A stretch of 64,000 nucleotides of DNA from Proales similis (lineage: Eukaryota > Rotifera > Eurotatoria > Ploima > Proalidae). Made by a program: the position numbers and the translations under genes. The stretch lies in contig JAGVRJ010000001.1 of the NCBI GenBank assembly GCA_019059635.1, forward strand, positions 3,100,001-3,164,000, in the 5' to 3' direction. Each line of letters starts with the position of its first letter. Positions within the stretch are counted from its first letter, which is position 1. Below, piece by piece: positions 38,001-51,719 of the stretch. The notes below the pieces were generated by a model that saw only the letters and a program-made list of their open reading frames with translations, was not told the origin of the DNA and searched no databases.

Positions 38001-41000
38001 GCCGATGCAGCCGTAGTTGTAGACGTTCATGGTCAACGTGTGCATGATGTTCTTCAGGCGTTTGTCAAGATTGGCGTCGGCGGTCGCTTTGCGCAACGAG
38101 TACTCAAACACTTCGAGGTAGGACGAGAGCGAGTACTGGTACATGCTGTTGACGGTCGACATCTCGGCCAGAACAAAGAAAAGAATGGCGCCTCGCTTGG
38201 CGGCCGGCCGATAGCCGTCTCTCAGCCTCTCAATGTCCTTGGAGGTCTTGGCGCCCAATTTGAGCTTCTCGCTCACTTCGCCCGCTTTGGTCTTGGTCTC
38301 TTCGAGCGTGTTTATAAGCTCTGTGTTGTCCAGCATGTTTCCGGTGGACGTGGCCAACTCTCTGAGCAGCGAGTCTTCCAGATCTTTCAGCAGCTTCTTA
38401 TTCTCACTAAAATCGGTCAAATAGTCAGCGTTCAGTTCGATTTAGGCTAAAAAAGCGCCAAGTTGACACACCTCGTCTCTTGAATGAGCCGTTCGCGTTG
38501 TTCTTCAAGCTCTTTACGCTCATACTTGACAATCACAGACAAGAGCTGGTCTTCGAGACCTTTCAGAGTGACCGTGTAGTTGATGACCATCGATTTGCCA
38601 AAGTGAGCCGGAGTCAGCTTTGGATTGGGCAGCTTGGTGTTGAGGTACATGCGGAAGTTGGGATCGTAGTCGACTTCCTTGTCGCCCAGCATGATGAACT
38701 CGCGTCCCTCTGCGCCTTTTATGTTCTTTTCGAGCACGTTCTCAATAACCGGATCGATGTACTCGTCACAGTCCTGCACCAAAACTGGGAAGCCGTACTT
38801 GATGCCCATCTCAAGCTGCTTCAAAAAGTCCGGATCGCTGAACGTCACAATCTAAAGTTTGACCGCATTCGATCAGATATTCTCGATTCAATCAAGAATT
38901 TATGATTTCCGACCTTCAAGTTGGACTTTTCCTCCTTCTTCTTGATCCAGTTCAGTGCTTGCTGCTGAGGATCAATGCAGTAAGCGAATCGGCTCGCTTG
39001 TGTCGTCAGAATGCCGTTTTGAACGGATAAATCGTCTGGCGGTAGGCCCTCACTGCTCCATCTGTTCATCGTCGTCGAGTTGAGTCAATAAAAAAAAAAG
39101 ACAAAATTTAACTCTGGATCGGTGCTTACTTGCTGATTTCCACGTCGCTGGTGAGCAAACTTTCGACTTTGAACGGCTCGGAGAGCGGAATTTCCTTCTC
39201 CAGAATGTCTTTCTGCCACGTTTCGCTCATCAGCTCGGTTCTAAACTCCCAGGTGAATGCGCCGACGTAGGCAAGAAAAGCGGCGCACAAGAGACAGTCG
39301 CCGATCAGCTTGATTCGCTTTTCTCTCAGGATGCCCAAGTCGATGTTCCATCGCTCGTTTTCAGACCTCAGGCCGTTGATGAGCTTGTCGGCGGCGATGA
39401 ATCGACGCTCCATGATTGCGGCCTCCTCTTCAAGCTGCGCCTTCTCTGTCAACTGAATTTGCAGGTTCCGGTCGAACTCGGCCAACTGTGCCTCTAGCTT
39501 GGCGATCTCGTTGTTTATCTTGTCCAACTCACGACTCGAGTCATGAAACTCTTTTTCCAGACGGTTCACTTTGTCAATCTTTGGCTTGACTTCTCTGAAC
39601 ACGGCGTTGTAGCCGATGACTGCATAGACGAATGTGAGGAGGCCAGCGCCAGCCATACTCTTGGTCTTCATCTGGCTTATGGTGTTTTTGATCTTTGTGT
39701 CTGCTTCCTGCTCTCCGCTGGTGCCCAACGACTTTTCTAAAGCCGACACTTGCTCTGAATCGCAAAATCAATTTAGTTCCAATTGGCCTCAATTAACAAC
39801 GAGAGCTAACCTTTGACTGCTGCCATTTGTCTGCCGGTCAACGAGTCAAAGTCCATTTTTTTGAGATTGTCCAAGAAACTCGTGTCAGCCATGAGCGCTT
39901 GTGCCGATTTCCAGCTCACCTCCCTGATTCCCTTGAGAATGACTATGCAGTTGCAGACCGTCTCGACCGACTCAGACGGATTTTTGAAGGCGCGAATTTC
40001 GACTATTTCTCTCTTGTCGAGGTCGTCGAGTGCAAGTTTGGCCGCGTTCAAAGCCGGCAGAGCTTCGTCCAAAACTACTTGCGCCTCGCCTTTCTCTTTC
40101 TGAATCACCTTGGTCTGCTCCTCTATTTCCTTGCTCTTCTGCTCTCCGAACTTTTTTTTCTCGGTCGCCTCGGTGGTCGCTTGTTCGATCTCTTTCAGAA
40201 GCCCCTCGACCTTGGCGCTTCGTTCGCTGACTTTGATCTTTTGCTCGTCAAGATCTTTTCTCAACACCTTAAGCTGCTGCTCGGCCTCTTTGATTTTCTC
40301 TATGCCGACAAGAAGGCGATCTTGCTGTGAACGCAAACGCAATTTTTAGAAATGCAATTCAAGCGAAAGTGAGCGAGCCAGAAACACTTGCCTGCGCTTT
40401 GTTCTCTTTGTCTTTTCGCTCCAAAATGCCCAAATAAGTGTTTATGTAGTCGAGGTAGTTCTTGGGCGTCGTGTAATTCTTTCTGCGAAGCTTGGCCGCA
40501 AACTGCACACTGTAGTGCTCAACGCTCTGATGCACCATTACCATATGAGCGACAAGACTCTCACGCGACTCCTTTGGTATGAACTCGTTCTGCAAGGCAA
40601 CAATCAAGTGAGTGAGATGTGAAAGAGAATTGGACAGAAACAAACCTCCTGCGACAAGAAGGAGGTCGCAACCGCGAACAGGGCCTGTTCGGGCCAGGGC
40701 ATGAACCAGTCGATGATGGCGTTATTGACGAGACCGGGAAAGTTTCGGCATCTTGTTCGCAGCGTGTCGCCGACAGGAGACATGGCCAGTACGATGTGAA
40801 GGTTGTTTGAGCATTTGCTGACGAAATACTGCCAGATGCTTTCTTTGGCTTGACTGGCGCCGTTTTTAACGGCCTCGTCTCTGATCTGGCCGATGACGCC
40901 CTCCTTCTCTTCGTCGGTAAACAGCGCCGGAACTATGCCGGACGTGAGCATGTTGTTTATGAGCTCAAGGAAGCCCTCTTCGGCCACATGCTGGTCGCCG

Positions 41001-44000
41001 AACAGGAACACAATCTTCTTGTTCTCGATGCCGAGCTTGTTGTACAAGAGCTTGAGATCTTCTCTGAACGTGTTCTCGTTGTAGCCACGGCTGAGCTTTA
41101 TCTCGAACACCTCACAGCCGGCAGCGAATGTGGCCAGTCTGGTCAGACTTTGCTTGCCACTGCCTCCTACGCCCACCAGCAGAGCGTTGCCTTGCTCTAT
41201 GCGAATGACTCGATGAATGCGAGTGCAGTGCTCGATTGCGTCGTCGAACAGCACCAAGTTCATCGGAGTATACTGCTCGTTGTACTCTTGGAGGATTTGT
41301 TCGAACAATGCTTTGGCCGCCTCGTAGTCTTGCATGTCCTCGTAGATTCGCGGCTCGCCCAAGTCAAGGGCGTTTCGGTAGTCGCCGAACAGAACCGGAT
41401 TGCGGAACACGTACTCCGAGTGCGCTTTCAGCTCGCTGTCTTCATCGACCAAGCGTTTGGTCAACTCGTGCACTTGCTTCTTGTCTTCCTCTGAAATGAG
41501 CCGATCGGATATGACGCGCATTGTCTCATTGCGCCAGACCCGTAGCATCTGCGCCACGTTTTGAAATCGCTCGGGCGTGGTTAGCACAAGGCCATTGTAA
41601 ATTCTGGACAAATCTCTCAGATTGAAAATGTAATGAAATTTGGACGGAGTGGGCGGCAGGTCATTGACAATCGCATTGTAAAGGTCCAAAGTGATTTTGG
41701 CCAGCTTGGGAACGATCGCTTGAATTTCAGGGCTGAATGGTTTCGTGTGCCCTTCGAGGATTGAGTTGAATATCCTGAAGAGAGAGTCCTCGCTCGGAAA
41801 GGTGACGTTAAACAGACTGAATAGAGAAACGAAACGAGGATCGACTTCGTTTCGGCCACCTCCGGGCTTGCCCATCGCAGAGAAGTACATTATGTCCTTG
41901 AACAGCTTCCAGTTGAGGTCTTTGCCTCGGTCGTACATTCCGCCTCGATCGAGCAGAAGCTTGAGAAGCGCGATCGGCTGCTGAGTGCCGTAATCGTCCA
42001 CTTTGGGCATGTTCATGTCGTCGATGAACACAATCAGCTTCTTGCCCGGCGGTGGTCCGAACGTGTCCTTCGTTCGCTTTTCCACGCTGGCCTCGAGTGT
42101 TCGCTGCACGTCGAGTGACGTGGTACGTGATGAAAAGTTGACGTTGAGAACAATGTTCAGATCGGAGTTGAGCTTGCGCAGGAAATTTTGCGTCGTGGCC
42201 GTTTTTGACGTGCCCGACTCGCCGACCAACAGCGTCGGACGCTTTATGCTGTACATGAGACCAAGCAGCCAGTCGGTTCTCACCGTGTCCACAGTCGGCA
42301 CTAGAATCTCATTGTATCTCACGGCTGGATCGTGCTGGTAGGCGGGCACAAGTTTCTTCCACGGCTTCCAAACCTTGAGCTCAATGTCGAAAAAGTATTC
42401 GAACAGACTCGGATAGTGACTGGGAAGCTCGCCCGGCCTGGCAAACGTGTTCTCTTGATCTTCAACAACTTGCATGGTCGACCAGTATTTAAGCTGAGAG
42501 TCGAATTTCACTCTCGACTCTTCCACTAAAGAGGCGCCCAACGACCAGTAAATACTCTGAATGAATATGCACTCGAGCACAACTTCATCGAACGGCTCCT
42601 TGTTATTCTCAAACGGAAGAAGGAGACTGTCGAGCATGTGGCAAAGCTGAGTGACCATGTTGAGCGTGGTCAAGCCAATTATGGTCTTGAGCTTTTCGCC
42701 TTGCTTGCCGTCCACCAGGCCCTCAAAGATCATGTCGAGCAGTAGGGGCACGTACTTGTCGAACAACCGCTTGAAGCATTCGGCCTCCTCGCTTTTCGCG
42801 TACTGATTGCACCACTTGAGCCAGTATGGTCGATAGCCGAGATTTTTCGGGTCCACAAACACCATGCCACAACGGGAGACTGTGGCGGGCGAAGCGTACT
42901 GCAGATCGCCAACCTCGAACAACATGGCACAATGCGGCTGCAGTCGAATACGTTCACTGTTTGCGAGTGTCAGCAGCTTGTTGTCGTCCATGACTGAGTT
43001 CATGTTTTCAATCCAGAGAGCATCCACGTCGCCGTCATACAATATGTAGCGTCGCTCTTTCTTGTCAGTCGGCTTGTTTATTTCTCTGAAGATGTTCGAA
43101 AGGAGTCCGTCGGTCCAATCACGAGTGTTTGGATCGAGTATTCCATATAGCTCAATCACCGAACAGGCTTTCGGGTTGAGCGTGTAGAGTTTGGTGTGGA
43201 GGCCAAGCTTGGTCTGCGCCTGGCACAACGTGTTTATCACTACTGACTTGCCGCCGCCCGTCGGACCCACAATCATGGTCGAGTGTCGAGTCATCATTGT
43301 CTCGTACATCTGCACCACTTTGTCGACCTGGTCGGGCAGAACGATGTAGCCGTTGGAAGCGAGAACTTCTTCGACTGCGTCGTTGAACTGCGGATAGCGC
43401 ACTCTGGGACAGTCGAGGCCAGGGAAGAGGTCGCTGATGAGGCCCAAGAAAAGCGGAACGTCCTCGAACACGAACTTGGGCAGATTCATGTCTCGAAGTG
43501 CTCTCATTAGCACCACATCCTAAACAAATCGATTTGAGCACGCGTGTGCCGGTGATGGCCTACGAAATTTGGACTTGCCTCGGGCAGATCGGACGCATTG
43601 CGCTTGAGCTCTCCGGCCATGACCAGAACGGACTTTAACGCTCGAAGACCGAAATCGTAGTGGTACTGCTTGGAGAGCTGCTCTCTGGCCAGGCGATACA
43701 AAACAGTCATTTTCTTAGCCAGGACCTTGGCGAGCGAAAATCCCTCTGAGAAGAGCATGATCTCGCAAATCTGCTGTAGATCGGGCACAATCACGACCAC
43801 TGGGCGAAAGAGAGCTTTGACCGAGTCCGGAAGCTCTGTTCGGCCAGCGTAGCCCGGATTCATGGTGATGAACACTCCAACTCGCGGATCGAGCGCAATT
43901 TCCGTTCCCTCGAACTTGAAATAAAATTTAGTTGGCATTTTTGGAGTGAGAAAAACAGCCGATTATGGATTATACCATGAAGCGCTTGATCTTGGCTATA

Positions 44001-47000
44001 AGGGCTTGTTGAATCGACTTAAGCTGAGAGGAGATGACCGAGAGTACGGAAGCGTCAATACGATTGAACTCGTCGAAGCACCCCCAGGCGCCGCTTTGGC
44101 ACAGACCGTTCAGGTTCTTGCCAATCGCCTTGAAGTCCATTCCCTCACCGCAATTGGTGACCACGCACAGCAGACCCATGGCCTTTGCCAAGTCTTTTAC
44201 CGTTTCTGTCTTTCCTGTGCCTGCTGGACCAGCCGGTGCTCCTCCCAGATACATCGACAGGCCTTGGGTGATGGTCAAGTAGATGCGATCGGTAAGCGGA
44301 GTGATGACTAGTCTGCCATTTAAGCCCATGTACTCGTAGCCGTAGCCAAACTCGCCCGTGCACTGTCTGATCATTAGCTCGTCCGGCTCTCTCACCCAGT
44401 AGAATCTCAGTTGACTCTCCCATTCGAATTCGCGCGCGTCCAATATGCTGTCGCGCACAAAACCGTCGATGATGTCTCGGGCGTGCACGTCAATAATCAA
44501 AACCGAATTGAGTTTCTTTCTGTCATTCTTGCTCAGGGACGATGAGCGGACCTTGAAACCAAAATGAAGATTAGATTCGCCCAGAAATAGCAAACATGGC
44601 AGCTAACCTCGGCAACGACTTCTTCAAGCTGTTGATGAAGCTGTTTGGAGTAATTCTTCATGGCCATCTTGTTGCCCTTTTGCACCTTGCGGAACACGTC
44701 TTCTACCTCCCAGGTCCACCAGACCTGGTTGGTGGCCAGCACCACCATGCCCAGGTAATCGTACATCCACTGAACTCGCTTCTTCTGATGTCTGTAGTAG
44801 TAAATGGCCTCTTTGGTGATGAGTCGATTGGTGCGGCGCATCTCCTCAAGCATTTTGGTCATCCAATCTTCGACTCGGCCCTCGGCGATCACATGCTGCC
44901 TGAACTCCATCACTTCTTTCTCGGCCGAGATCATTGCCTGCGCGGTGGTCACGTTGTCGACTGACTTGACCAGTTTGAGACTGGCGATGTTGTCGAACAT
45001 TTTGATCATATGCTCTTGCACGCAAGAGGGGTCGCTGCTGCCCAAGATGCTGAGCAGCTCATCGTCGGATATGAAAAAGAAGCGCGGAAATGCGTTTCGC
45101 TTCGAATCCAAATAGTCGTTCAGACTCTTCTGGCAGCGTTCAAGGCCGGCGCTGATTGTTTGCAAATCCTCTAGTCGATTGGACGCGTGGCACGCCTTTT
45201 TTATATTTGGCTCTCGATACGTCTCGGTCATGATCTGACGAGAAAGCCCATTTTAATGAAGACTTTGCCCTAAATTAGGCTCAAGCGACTCAGACTTACC
45301 TTTTTAAACAATTTGTCAATGACGTCGAACTTTTTCGCCTCCTCGGGCAGCTGGGCTCTGATGTCTCCACCGACAAATATTCCCTCCAAGTACATCCATT
45401 TGCGCTGAACGACGATCCAGACCTCGATTATTTCATAAATTAACGATAAACTCTTCTCCCAGGTCTGAACTGTGTTCAAGAATGGACCGATAAATCTGGA
45501 CGCGGACATGCCTTGAAGCGCCATCGTGTTGTCATCCAGAGTCTGCATGATCTCGTCCACAGCGCCGATCACGTAGCCCCTCTCCTGATTGCCCTTGAAA
45601 TACTTGATCACCTCGAACTTCATCTTGTCCCAAGTGTCGATCACTTCTTTGACGCCCTTTTCGATCTGAAGCTCTTTGCTGGCCGATGTGACAATGTTCT
45701 GAATGACCTCGTTGAAGCGATGAAGCTCCATGGCGAACAGATTGGCCAGCGTGAACGTTTCCGGGTTCATATCAAACTCAATGCCGGTCTCTTTCATCAG
45801 CTGCTTCCAGTGTCTCTCTCTCAGCGCCTCATGCTTCAGATCGGTCATGAGAGGCAGAGCCTCTTTAAAAGCCTTCAGTTTGTTCTCGATGGTTCTGGCC
45901 AGAGGCAACGCTTTCACATCTCTGGGCAGTCGCTTCAACGTCTTGATGTAGTTGTCGATTCCATCGACCAGTAGCTGCACGTCCAAGTCTCGCCACAAAG
46001 TCTCTGCCCATTCTTGGCGAGATTTCTTTTAGGCCAAATTTAGCTCGAAATTTTCAGTCAATTTCCTGTTCAAAAGAAGTTTACCCTCTGATTCTCATAA
46101 ATCTTGTACAACTCGTCCAGGCCCTTCATCTCTTTTTGCACGTGATTCAGCGCGGTGTAGGTGGAAATCGGAAGATTGAATAAGCGCTCAGCGTTTGTAA
46201 GCTCTTGCTTTTCCTCTTCGATTCGGGTGAGCTCGTCTCGGAACACTTTGAGCAACTTGAGGCCAGAGTCAAGATCTTCGCCCACCGAGCCCGGTCCTTC
46301 TTTGGCGAAGCGTTCGGCGAACTCTTTGATTTTCTGACCGAAATCGACTATTTGAGTTTGAGTGATCTCAGTGAAGCGCTCCTTGGTCACTGAGAGGCCA
46401 GCGTTGCGATGCTTCGAGTTCATAAACACCTCGGCCCAGTATGGCTCAATTCGGCCGAGCAGTTCGCGTTCCTCATCTGTGACCTTCAGCTTGTAGAGGT
46501 CGAGCGTTCGATAGCGCTCTTTGATCTCTTTTATTTCCTCTTCCATTGTGTCAGATGCTGCTTGTATGTCCGCAATTGTCTTGAGCACAAACTTGAGCTC
46601 CTCAAGTGTGTCCGTGTGGCTCTTTAGGTCTTCGTCGAAATTCTAAACTCGCGACTTTTGTTTGCCGATCTCGATTGACAATTAAAATTGAACGAAATTA
46701 CTCACCTCGACTCGACTGCGAAGATCGAAAAGTCGCTTTTTGACACCGTCGTTCAGCTGATTGCCGAACGCTCTCATCCAGTCGCGAGAGTGATTCATGA
46801 TGCTCTCGCAGATTGAGCGCATGCTCAGCCGAACAAAATCGAAATCCTTGAACTTCTGCATCGACTGAATGTCCTCGATTATTCTCAAATGGTGCTGAAG
46901 TTTGTCATCATACGCGATGACAGACGGCGATTTTTGCGCAAATCGTTCACACACAACATTCTGGAAACGCGAAACATAAGAGTCTCGGGCCGGCTATTCG

Positions 47001-50000
47001 CTGAGCAAAATGAATTACTTTGTCCGCCTTCCACAAGCTTTTGTATTTCTTGAAGCGGCCCAAATACTTCTTGATCGATTGGTAGATGCGGTTCGCATGA
47101 TTCTGAATCGAGGCGACCAGATCGCGCATTTCTGGCCTATTGAACACGTCCGGATAGAATGTGTAAAGAAACGGCTCTTCTCCCTCGCCGCCCTCGATCG
47201 GCTCGCATTCAATGCATGTGCCGTTCTTCCATCTAACGAACTTGTTCGCTCTGATTTTTTCAATTTGCTCGTCAATAAGCGGGGAATTTGCGGGAGAAAA
47301 GCTTGCTTACGCTTCGATACAGTCCCTGCTCGTCTGTAGGAAGAGTTTGATCATGTCGTTGCCACTTACGTGCAGGGCAATGTCCGGCGCGGCCAAAATG
47401 GTCTCCAGCTGAAACAGCGCTTCGGGCGAATGGCTCAAACTGTCATTAAACTTGTTCAGGTTGTTTCGCACCATCTACAGAAGGAGAACTTTAAGATTTG
47501 AGTTGAACAGACGCTGAGGCCTTTGTTTTTACCGCAAAAATCGTCTCGTAGATTTTCTTCTCCCAATAGTCGTAGTAGTTGGCCATTTTAGCAGATTTAG
47601 ACGAGTTGGTGCCAAACACAAGACCTTCCACTTTGGTTATAAGGGGTCCGATGAGTTTGTACTTTTTGACAAGCTCGGCAAGGTCTTCGCGGCGACGCGC
47701 TTCGATGAATTCGAAAAAGTCTTTGCATTGGTAGATTGAGCCGTCTTGATAAGGCTGAGGGCGTTGATATAAATCTGCTTTGAGTATATCGTCGAGAATC
47801 GCCTCTATGTCGGTCGAGTTCTTTTTTATTTGATTGACCATCGACTCGAGCTTGGAAATGTTCTACACACACAAAGAACCGTCAGGCGGGCACAATCGAA
47901 TCAAAGCGCAGATGTCAAAACAGAGACAAGAACTCACCGAATTCGTCCTGGTGATGTAGTCTTGGATGCCAAGTGAGGTCCAATTGAGTCGCTTGGCTCC
48001 TGGCCGAATTGTACGACTCAGCTCAGACAGATGGTCTGAGAGGAGCAGCACTTCGGATTCGTCTAGTGAAGCCAGCAATACGTGATAGTTGTCGAGCATT
48101 TTCCTCAGCTGAGTAACGCTCTTGGCGAATTTGTCCTCCTGTTTGAATCGTGATAGAGACTTGTGAAATCGATAAAAAATCTGACTTTACCTGAAGCGCT
48201 AGATTTCGTGCGATTTCGGGCAGCTGAAAGCCGAGCTGTTCAAGGTACTTGGCTTCGGTGATTATTTCATTTATCACTGGATTGTAATTTAGAACGTATT
48301 TTATTTGAATCGTTTTGCCAGACACTGGATCCTTGTTGAGCGGCATGATAAGCTTCTGATTGCCCATATCTGCCGGCTTGATTAAAATGTTGGTTTTCAG
48401 CAGCTCTGGTAGAGTGTCCTCTACTTTGCTCTTCCACAGACTGTATTTCAGCTCTTCGTAGGCGCGCATCTGCTTGGCGATTATCAGATAGTGGTTCTTA
48501 GTCTTCACTCAATTGATCAAGCTTAACAGACTTTTCGTTAAAAATAAAATCAAAGCAAAAAGCACCTGTTTGCCTTGAGGTGTTTCCATGAGGTCTTCGA
48601 CCTCAATGAACTTGAGCATTGGATACTTGATGCACTTGAATAGGAAGCGAGCCCAAGCGATCGCGCCCGAAATTGGCGGATGGTTCTTGTACAAAGGCGG
48701 ACTCTCCTTGTTCTGATCGAATAAGTCAAATATTTGATCACACTCCCGCTTGTACTGATCAAGAATGTCGGAGAATTTGCGCATCATTTCCTCATTTATA
48801 GCCTCACGACTTCGAATATTTCTGAAGCGCAAGAGCATGTCGAACGCGCCCTCGGCCGATCTCAGCTTCTTGAACGACTCCTGAATGAACTCTTTGGCCT
48901 CCGATTCTATTTCTTCAACTTCGTGATAAAAGTCGGCCATCACTCGTTGCCAAGAAGCGAAATTCTTTGGCGAAAAGATGTCGAATTGAACCTGTGTTGT
49001 ACGATGCTCGGTCAAAATAGTCTTGAAAAAAAATAAAACGGGCCCTTACACTTCGGATTTTGCTTATCAAGTTGCGCACTCGATTCAGAACGTCCTCGAT
49101 TCGCTGCGGCTCTCCGGTGACCGCCTTGAGCTCGGGGCCGAATATGTTGTGAAACTCTTCGATCACCACGGCTATTTTGATCAGCTCATTGCAAATGAGC
49201 GCCTGATGGTCGGTTTTGTCAAACAGCTTGCGTCTGTCAAACTCCCAACGAGAATCGCGGCCGGACTCTTCGATTTTGGCTCTCACTTTAAAATAGGACT
49301 CTTTCCATTGCAAGAGCATTTTGCGCGCCTCGGTGCACAACTTTTGAATTTCATGCGGTCGCAGTCTGAACAGCGAATGAAAGCGTCAAGCTAGCCTGGT
49401 AGAGTGCAATTCGTGCCGGCTAAATGCTTACCCGAGGATGGTTTTGATGTTGATCACTTTGGCCACGCGTTCGGCTAGTTCGTGGGCTATTCGCTCCATC
49501 AACGGCACCATTTGCTCGTCTTTGTTGTAGTGACGTGAGATGATCCAAATCATTCGCAGCGCGTTCATCATCGAAGGTATCGTTTCTGTGACGACGTTGA
49601 ACGAATTGCCGAAGCAAATGTTCTTAAAGTGTCTCTCAAGCGTCGACAAAAAGCGAACATTGTCCTTGGCCTCGTGATAGCTGCCGCTCAAATCCTGTCT
49701 GAGTCGATCGAAATTTGAGCCGATCGGACTCTGAACGTGCGCTAGAATCTCCAGGACGCGTTTGACTTTTTCTATTTTAGTCTGCTCGAATATTCCACTC
49801 AGACTGACATTCTTCTCTTTCCAAAAGTCAATCTCGGCCAGAGGTCCGTCACCTTTCGGCCGCTTTCGATTTTGAATCTCGAGCGCATCGCTTATTTGCG
49901 TGTCCCACTCGTTCACGTAGTCCTCAAGAGTGCTGAGAAAGTGCTCGTCTCTCTCAATTCCGGTCAGATCGTCCGGCAACTCGAAGTCGGGCAAGCGTAG

Positions 50001-51148
50001 TCGCACCTCGCCTTCTATTTGACGCAGAGTGAGCTCAATTTGTCCAATGAACTTTTGCATCGTGATCAGGAACTCGTCGCGTAAGTTGGAGCGCACCTTG
50101 GCCTCGTTTGCCCGTTTCTGTTTAAGCTCATTCTTAGCAAATCCTTTAATCATCATCAGCAGCAGAAGCAACTTACTCGCAAGGCTTTCTCGTCGTCCAC
50201 AGCCGCCGACTCGTCCTGATCGTCGTCTTCTCTTCGCACTATTCTGGGCGCGAGCAAGTCGTCACGCGCACTGCGATACGACAGGATGGGCTTGTAGACT
50301 TTGGCCAGCGTTTGACTCAGCAAACTCAGTGGATGTGTATTGAGCAGGCCGAACTCGAAATATCCAGGCAAAGTGAGGCTAGCTTCATTCATCGTTGATG
50401 GCAATGGCACTGCACCCGGTGTGGTGCGCAAGAAGAACATGCTCAATTTGCTGCTCAAATCTGTCGGATAGACTCCGTAGTGAAGAAACAAATAAGTGCG
50501 CATGATCTTCTGCTGGACAATTTTCTGAAAATTTCGCCGATAAATGGATGAATTGAGAGCAGTTAAAGAGTGCAGTTACAGTTCTAGGCGGCTTGGACTC
50601 TTCCTCTTGGTCCTCTCCTTCGGTCGGCTGCTTTTCGCCTCCGAGTTCGTCTTTGACCGCTTCCGAATCTTTGACCGGAGGAATGGCATCTTCAGGTCGA
50701 GGACCTGCCTCACCTTTTTGCAAAACAGCCATTCGGTCTATTCTCTTTTTTTTGCAATGCAAATCATTCTACCATTCTCGGCGCCCGCCTGGTTTTCTCC
50801 TTCATTTTGGTTTGCTTCAATGTCGTCGAGCGTCTCTTTGCCGATCAGCTCCATGTACTCCTCTTCGGCTTTGAGGGTTTGAATCGAATTGTTGAAACGG
50901 TCAAGAAATCAAGAAAGCTTCAAACTCGTACTCAGCTCGACTTCAACTTCAATCTCTTCCTCGCGAAGCTCTTTGTGGAAAATGAGCGCAAAGTCTTCAT
51001 CCTCTTCGGTTTGGTTTAAAAAGTTGGCGATTTTAAATTCGTTGTTGGCATTCTCGCGAGACAAAAACTCCTCGAACACGTCGCCTTCTGTTATGTTCAG
51101 GCCAGCGAAGACCTCGTCTCTGAGCCAGAGAAAGCGAATATCGTCCAT
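35016..51148 (-). CDS. DNAH10: Axonemal inner-arm dynein heavy chain DNAH10
   Basis: Motor of ciliary/flagellar inner arms (I1/f type). 32 exons (minus): 50932-51148, 50773-50868, 50580-50713, 50177-50524, 49432-50132, 49050-49365, 48566-49021, 48191-48502, 47938-48138, 47533-47862, 47370-47474, 47311-47333, 47019-47250, 46706-46960, 46085-46642, 45300-46025, 44608-45234, 43976-44551, 43579-43914, 40646-43519, 40392-40589, 39811-40324, 39130-39754, 38914-39061, 38472-38851, 37899-38406, 37675-37830, 37268-37606, 36510-37206, 35781-36184, 35547-35714, 35016-35489. They join in frame to 4677 residues. Four P-loops are seen: GPAGTGKT (AAA1, about residue 1985), GPTGGGKS (AAA2), GESGTSKT (AAA3) and GVGGSGKQ (AAA4). 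The stalk coiled coil is in 39130-40324. The end, '[16 protein letters not shown]' and '[14 protein letters not shown]', and the N-terminal '[15 protein letters not shown]' fit DNAH10 specifically. Introns at 43520-43578 and 40325-40391 have GC donors. Confidence 0.96.
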
Positions 51149-51719
51149 TGCTTGAGACAATCGCTTCGACCAGCAGTTCAATCTCTTTTCAATCTGAATG
51201 AGGCGAAACTCTCTTAGACTTAGATTCGATCAAAACATGTATGAGTTGAACGGTCTCGCGCGCGTTGCTGTGTTGGTGTTGCTTAGCAACCAGAACTATT
51301 TCTTTTTTCTTTCTCACTCTGCGATCTCTTTCTCTCTCTCTCTCTTTGCAGCGGGTTCGAAACAAAATTGCCACTAAACCACAAATGTCGTAAACTGGCC
51401 GTTAAAATAGCAACTAGATAAGGCTCCCCCGAATTTCTTCCTTAAGCGTCGAAATGCGTTATAAAACGGAAAAGATAGAAACAGCTTTATTGCAGAGCTG
51501 GTCGAACTTGAGCTAAAAAGAGCTTTGGGTTTTTGAAAAGGCCAAGATGTTTTCTTCTTTTTTACCAAACTTTTTTACTGAGAAATGGCTTTTCTGCTGA
51601 TTCATCCCAGAAAAGTTGAGTTCCAATTAAGTGATGACAAGAATGTTCTGCTTATTGAGTTTTGGCTCCGGTTCAGATGCGATCAAGTTGCATGCATCGT
51701 GCTTGCTCAACGAGCAAAA
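51149..51719. promoter_or_regulatory. Divergent promoter region of DNAH10 and ALKBH6
   Basis: 571 bp between divergent starts. Besides the X-box it holds a (CT)n tract near 51329-51350. The in-frame extension of the ALKBH6 ORF back to an ATG at 51585 is not supported by family length. Confidence 0.6.
51278..51290. promoter_or_regulatory. RFX X-box upstream of DNAH10
   Basis: GTTGCTTAGCAAC fits GTTRCY-N(1)-RGYAAC, the palindromic RFX binding site that drives ciliary genes in animals. It lies about 130 bp upstream of the DNAH10 ATG, the usual distance. It also lies about 430 bp upstream of the divergent ALKBH6 start. Confidence 0.8.

Noticed and set aside
37881..38450. 189-codon plus-strand ORF over DNAH10
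   Set aside because: Mirror frame of a conserved dynein exon; codon bias on the sense strand leaves the antisense frame open, and it has no homology.
40850..41494. 214-codon plus-strand ORF over DNAH10
   Set aside because: Antisense shadow of the AAA4 region exon, which is clearly coding on the minus strand.
50738..50772. 35-bp intron in the DNAH10 N terminus
   Set aside because: An acceptor further on (50714-50716) gives a normal 59-bp intron in the same frame, so a minimal intron is not needed.
51585..51719. 45-codon upstream extension of ALKBH6
   Set aside because: ALKBH6 proteins have the normal length with the start at 51720; the extension also lies in the divergent promoter.
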